A DNA stretch of 64,000 bases, from the NCBI GenBank assembly GCA_022394755.1, contig JAGFCA010000089.1, positions 19,723 through 83,722 on the forward strand, in the 5' to 3' direction. Of the stretch, positions 63,569-64,000 are shown in pieces. The stretch's first letter is position 1. Each line of letters begins with the position of its first letter. A program made the position numbers and the translations under genes. This stretch comes from Candidatus Poribacteria bacterium. Its GTDB lineage: Bacteria; Poribacteria; WGA-4E; WGA-3G. A model generated the notes under the pieces. The model had not been told where the DNA came from. It did no database searches and saw only the letters and a program-made list of their open reading frames with translations.

Positions 63569-63885
63569 TTATTGCATTTGTGATTGTGAAACAGTTGATA
63601 TTCCATTAATAGGTCGTAATGCAAAGAATGTCTTATATATATCATCACCAACCAAGTTTAATTTTGTTTGGAAGGAATCAAGAAACTCATGAAGACCTAT
63701 ATTTAGTATCTGATCCACTTGTGCATATGCGAATTCTGAATAGAGTTGTCCTAACCCTTGTTCAGCAGGATTAGAGAAGGTCTCCATTGGGGTACCCGAT
63801 ATTGCATGTAAGGATTCTTCTGCATTTTTGAGACAGTAAAGGATGGAACGTGGAAAAATTCTATCAAGTAAGAGAAAATGAACTA
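63569..63885 (-). pseudogene. alpha-E (DUF403) protein, 5' part cut off by IS630
   Basis: The C-terminal part of an alpha-E domain is present: VVHFLLLDRIFPRSI, then NAEESLHAISGTP, GLHEFLDSF and FALRP. The frame runs unbroken up to the TA at 63884-63885. There the sequence changes to the end of an IS630 copy, where a TAA appears. The 5' part of the gene lies beyond the window on the other side of the IS. Alpha-E proteins are associated with ATP-grasp and transglutaminase genes in a proposed peptide-forming or tagging system. The insertion should inactivate it. Confidence 0.82.
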
Positions 63886-64000
63886 CTGCTTAGTCAAGTG
63901 ATAATCGATGGGTATAGTCGTTTTAGTTTTATACGTGCATCATCTGTAGTAAACCTCCAACTTGTTTTGGTCTGTTTTTCATTTCTTCTGTTTTGCCATG
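63886..64000 (-). mobile_element. IS630 second copy, right end (continues outside window)
   Basis: The sequence is the reverse complement of 8884-8998. It is identical through the visible transposase end; the terminal bases differ slightly (CTGCTTAGTCAAG here, GTGCATAGTCAAG at the first copy). It is inserted at TA in the alpha-E gene. Confidence 0.88.
63894..64000 (-). CDS. IS630 transposase, C-terminal fragment (edge of window)
   Basis: The last 35 or so codons of the DDE transposase are visible, ending KLKRLYPSIIT and TGA. They match the end of the transposase at 7852-8990. The remainder, including the DDE residues, lies outside the window. Confidence 0.88.
   Translation of the reverse strand, partial: WQNRRNEKQTKTSWRFTTDDARIKLKRLYPSIIT

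Overview
The window is AT-rich bacterial chromosome with didermal traits: a TonB-dependent receptor, several lipobox signal peptides, a bacterial alpha-2-macroglobulin and a GT9 heptosyltransferase. Three phytanoyl-CoA dioxygenase-family (PhyH) genes, two Gfo/Idh/MocA oxidoreductases, CehA/PHP metallohydrolases, WD40 proteins and a LamG protein fit a Candidatus Poribacteria-like organism or a related uncultured marine/sponge-associated lineage. That assignment is an inference from gene content; no rRNA or tRNA gene was found.

Layout. 1-774: 3'-truncated trpA. 775-2194: repeat-rich spacer with a 310-bp MITE-like element flanked by a perfect 9-bp duplication. 2195-7434: tandem WD40 membrane proteins (the second broken by TAA), coaD, a TonB receptor. 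7718-9000: an IS630-family element with a -1 frameshift transposase, next to a fragment of the same MITE. 10035-14874: sugar-type oxidoreductases, a degenerate ABC ATPase, a PhyH, and two toxin-antitoxin loci (MNT/HEPN, toxin frameshifted; HicB/HicA). 15311-19939: T5orf172-TPR protein, CehA-like protein, MDR dehydrogenase. 20020-33416: EamA transporter, M61-like lipoprotein, cyclase, L,D-transpeptidase, alpha-2-macroglobulin, aldo/keto-reductase-like protein, methyltransferase. 34354-38901: LamG protein, then gpmI, prs and a GT4 glycosyltransferase. 39009-46470: two PhyH genes, a UvrC N-terminal-type nuclease and three candidate selenoproteins. 46594-59836: leftward block with isochorismatase-like hydrolase, two M16 peptidases, rubredoxin-like protein, uvrB, a class A PBP, redoxin, HAD, GT9 and PHP. 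59837-61681: repeat-rich spacer with the second, inverted MITE copy. 61682-64000: WD40 protein, transglutaminase, and an alpha-E gene cut by a second IS630 copy.

The most notable signal is three genes at 41787-45736 that are each interrupted by exactly one in-frame TGA at a catalytic or metal-binding cysteine position: GMT-U-GAC and GMT-U-GSC in two tandem HMA-domain lipoproteins, and T-U-PVC in a redoxin lipoprotein. Each TGA is followed, at nearly the same offset, by a 6-7 bp stem with a 3-nt loop containing G, as expected of a bacterial SECIS. TGA is an ordinary stop elsewhere in the window, so selenocysteine is the simplest reading. No Sec machinery gene lies in the window.

Several genes carry single inactivating lesions (WD40 copy 2, HEPN toxin, a hypothetical at 40475, alpha-E). 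These suggest ongoing decay driven partly by mobile elements, or assembly errors in some cases.
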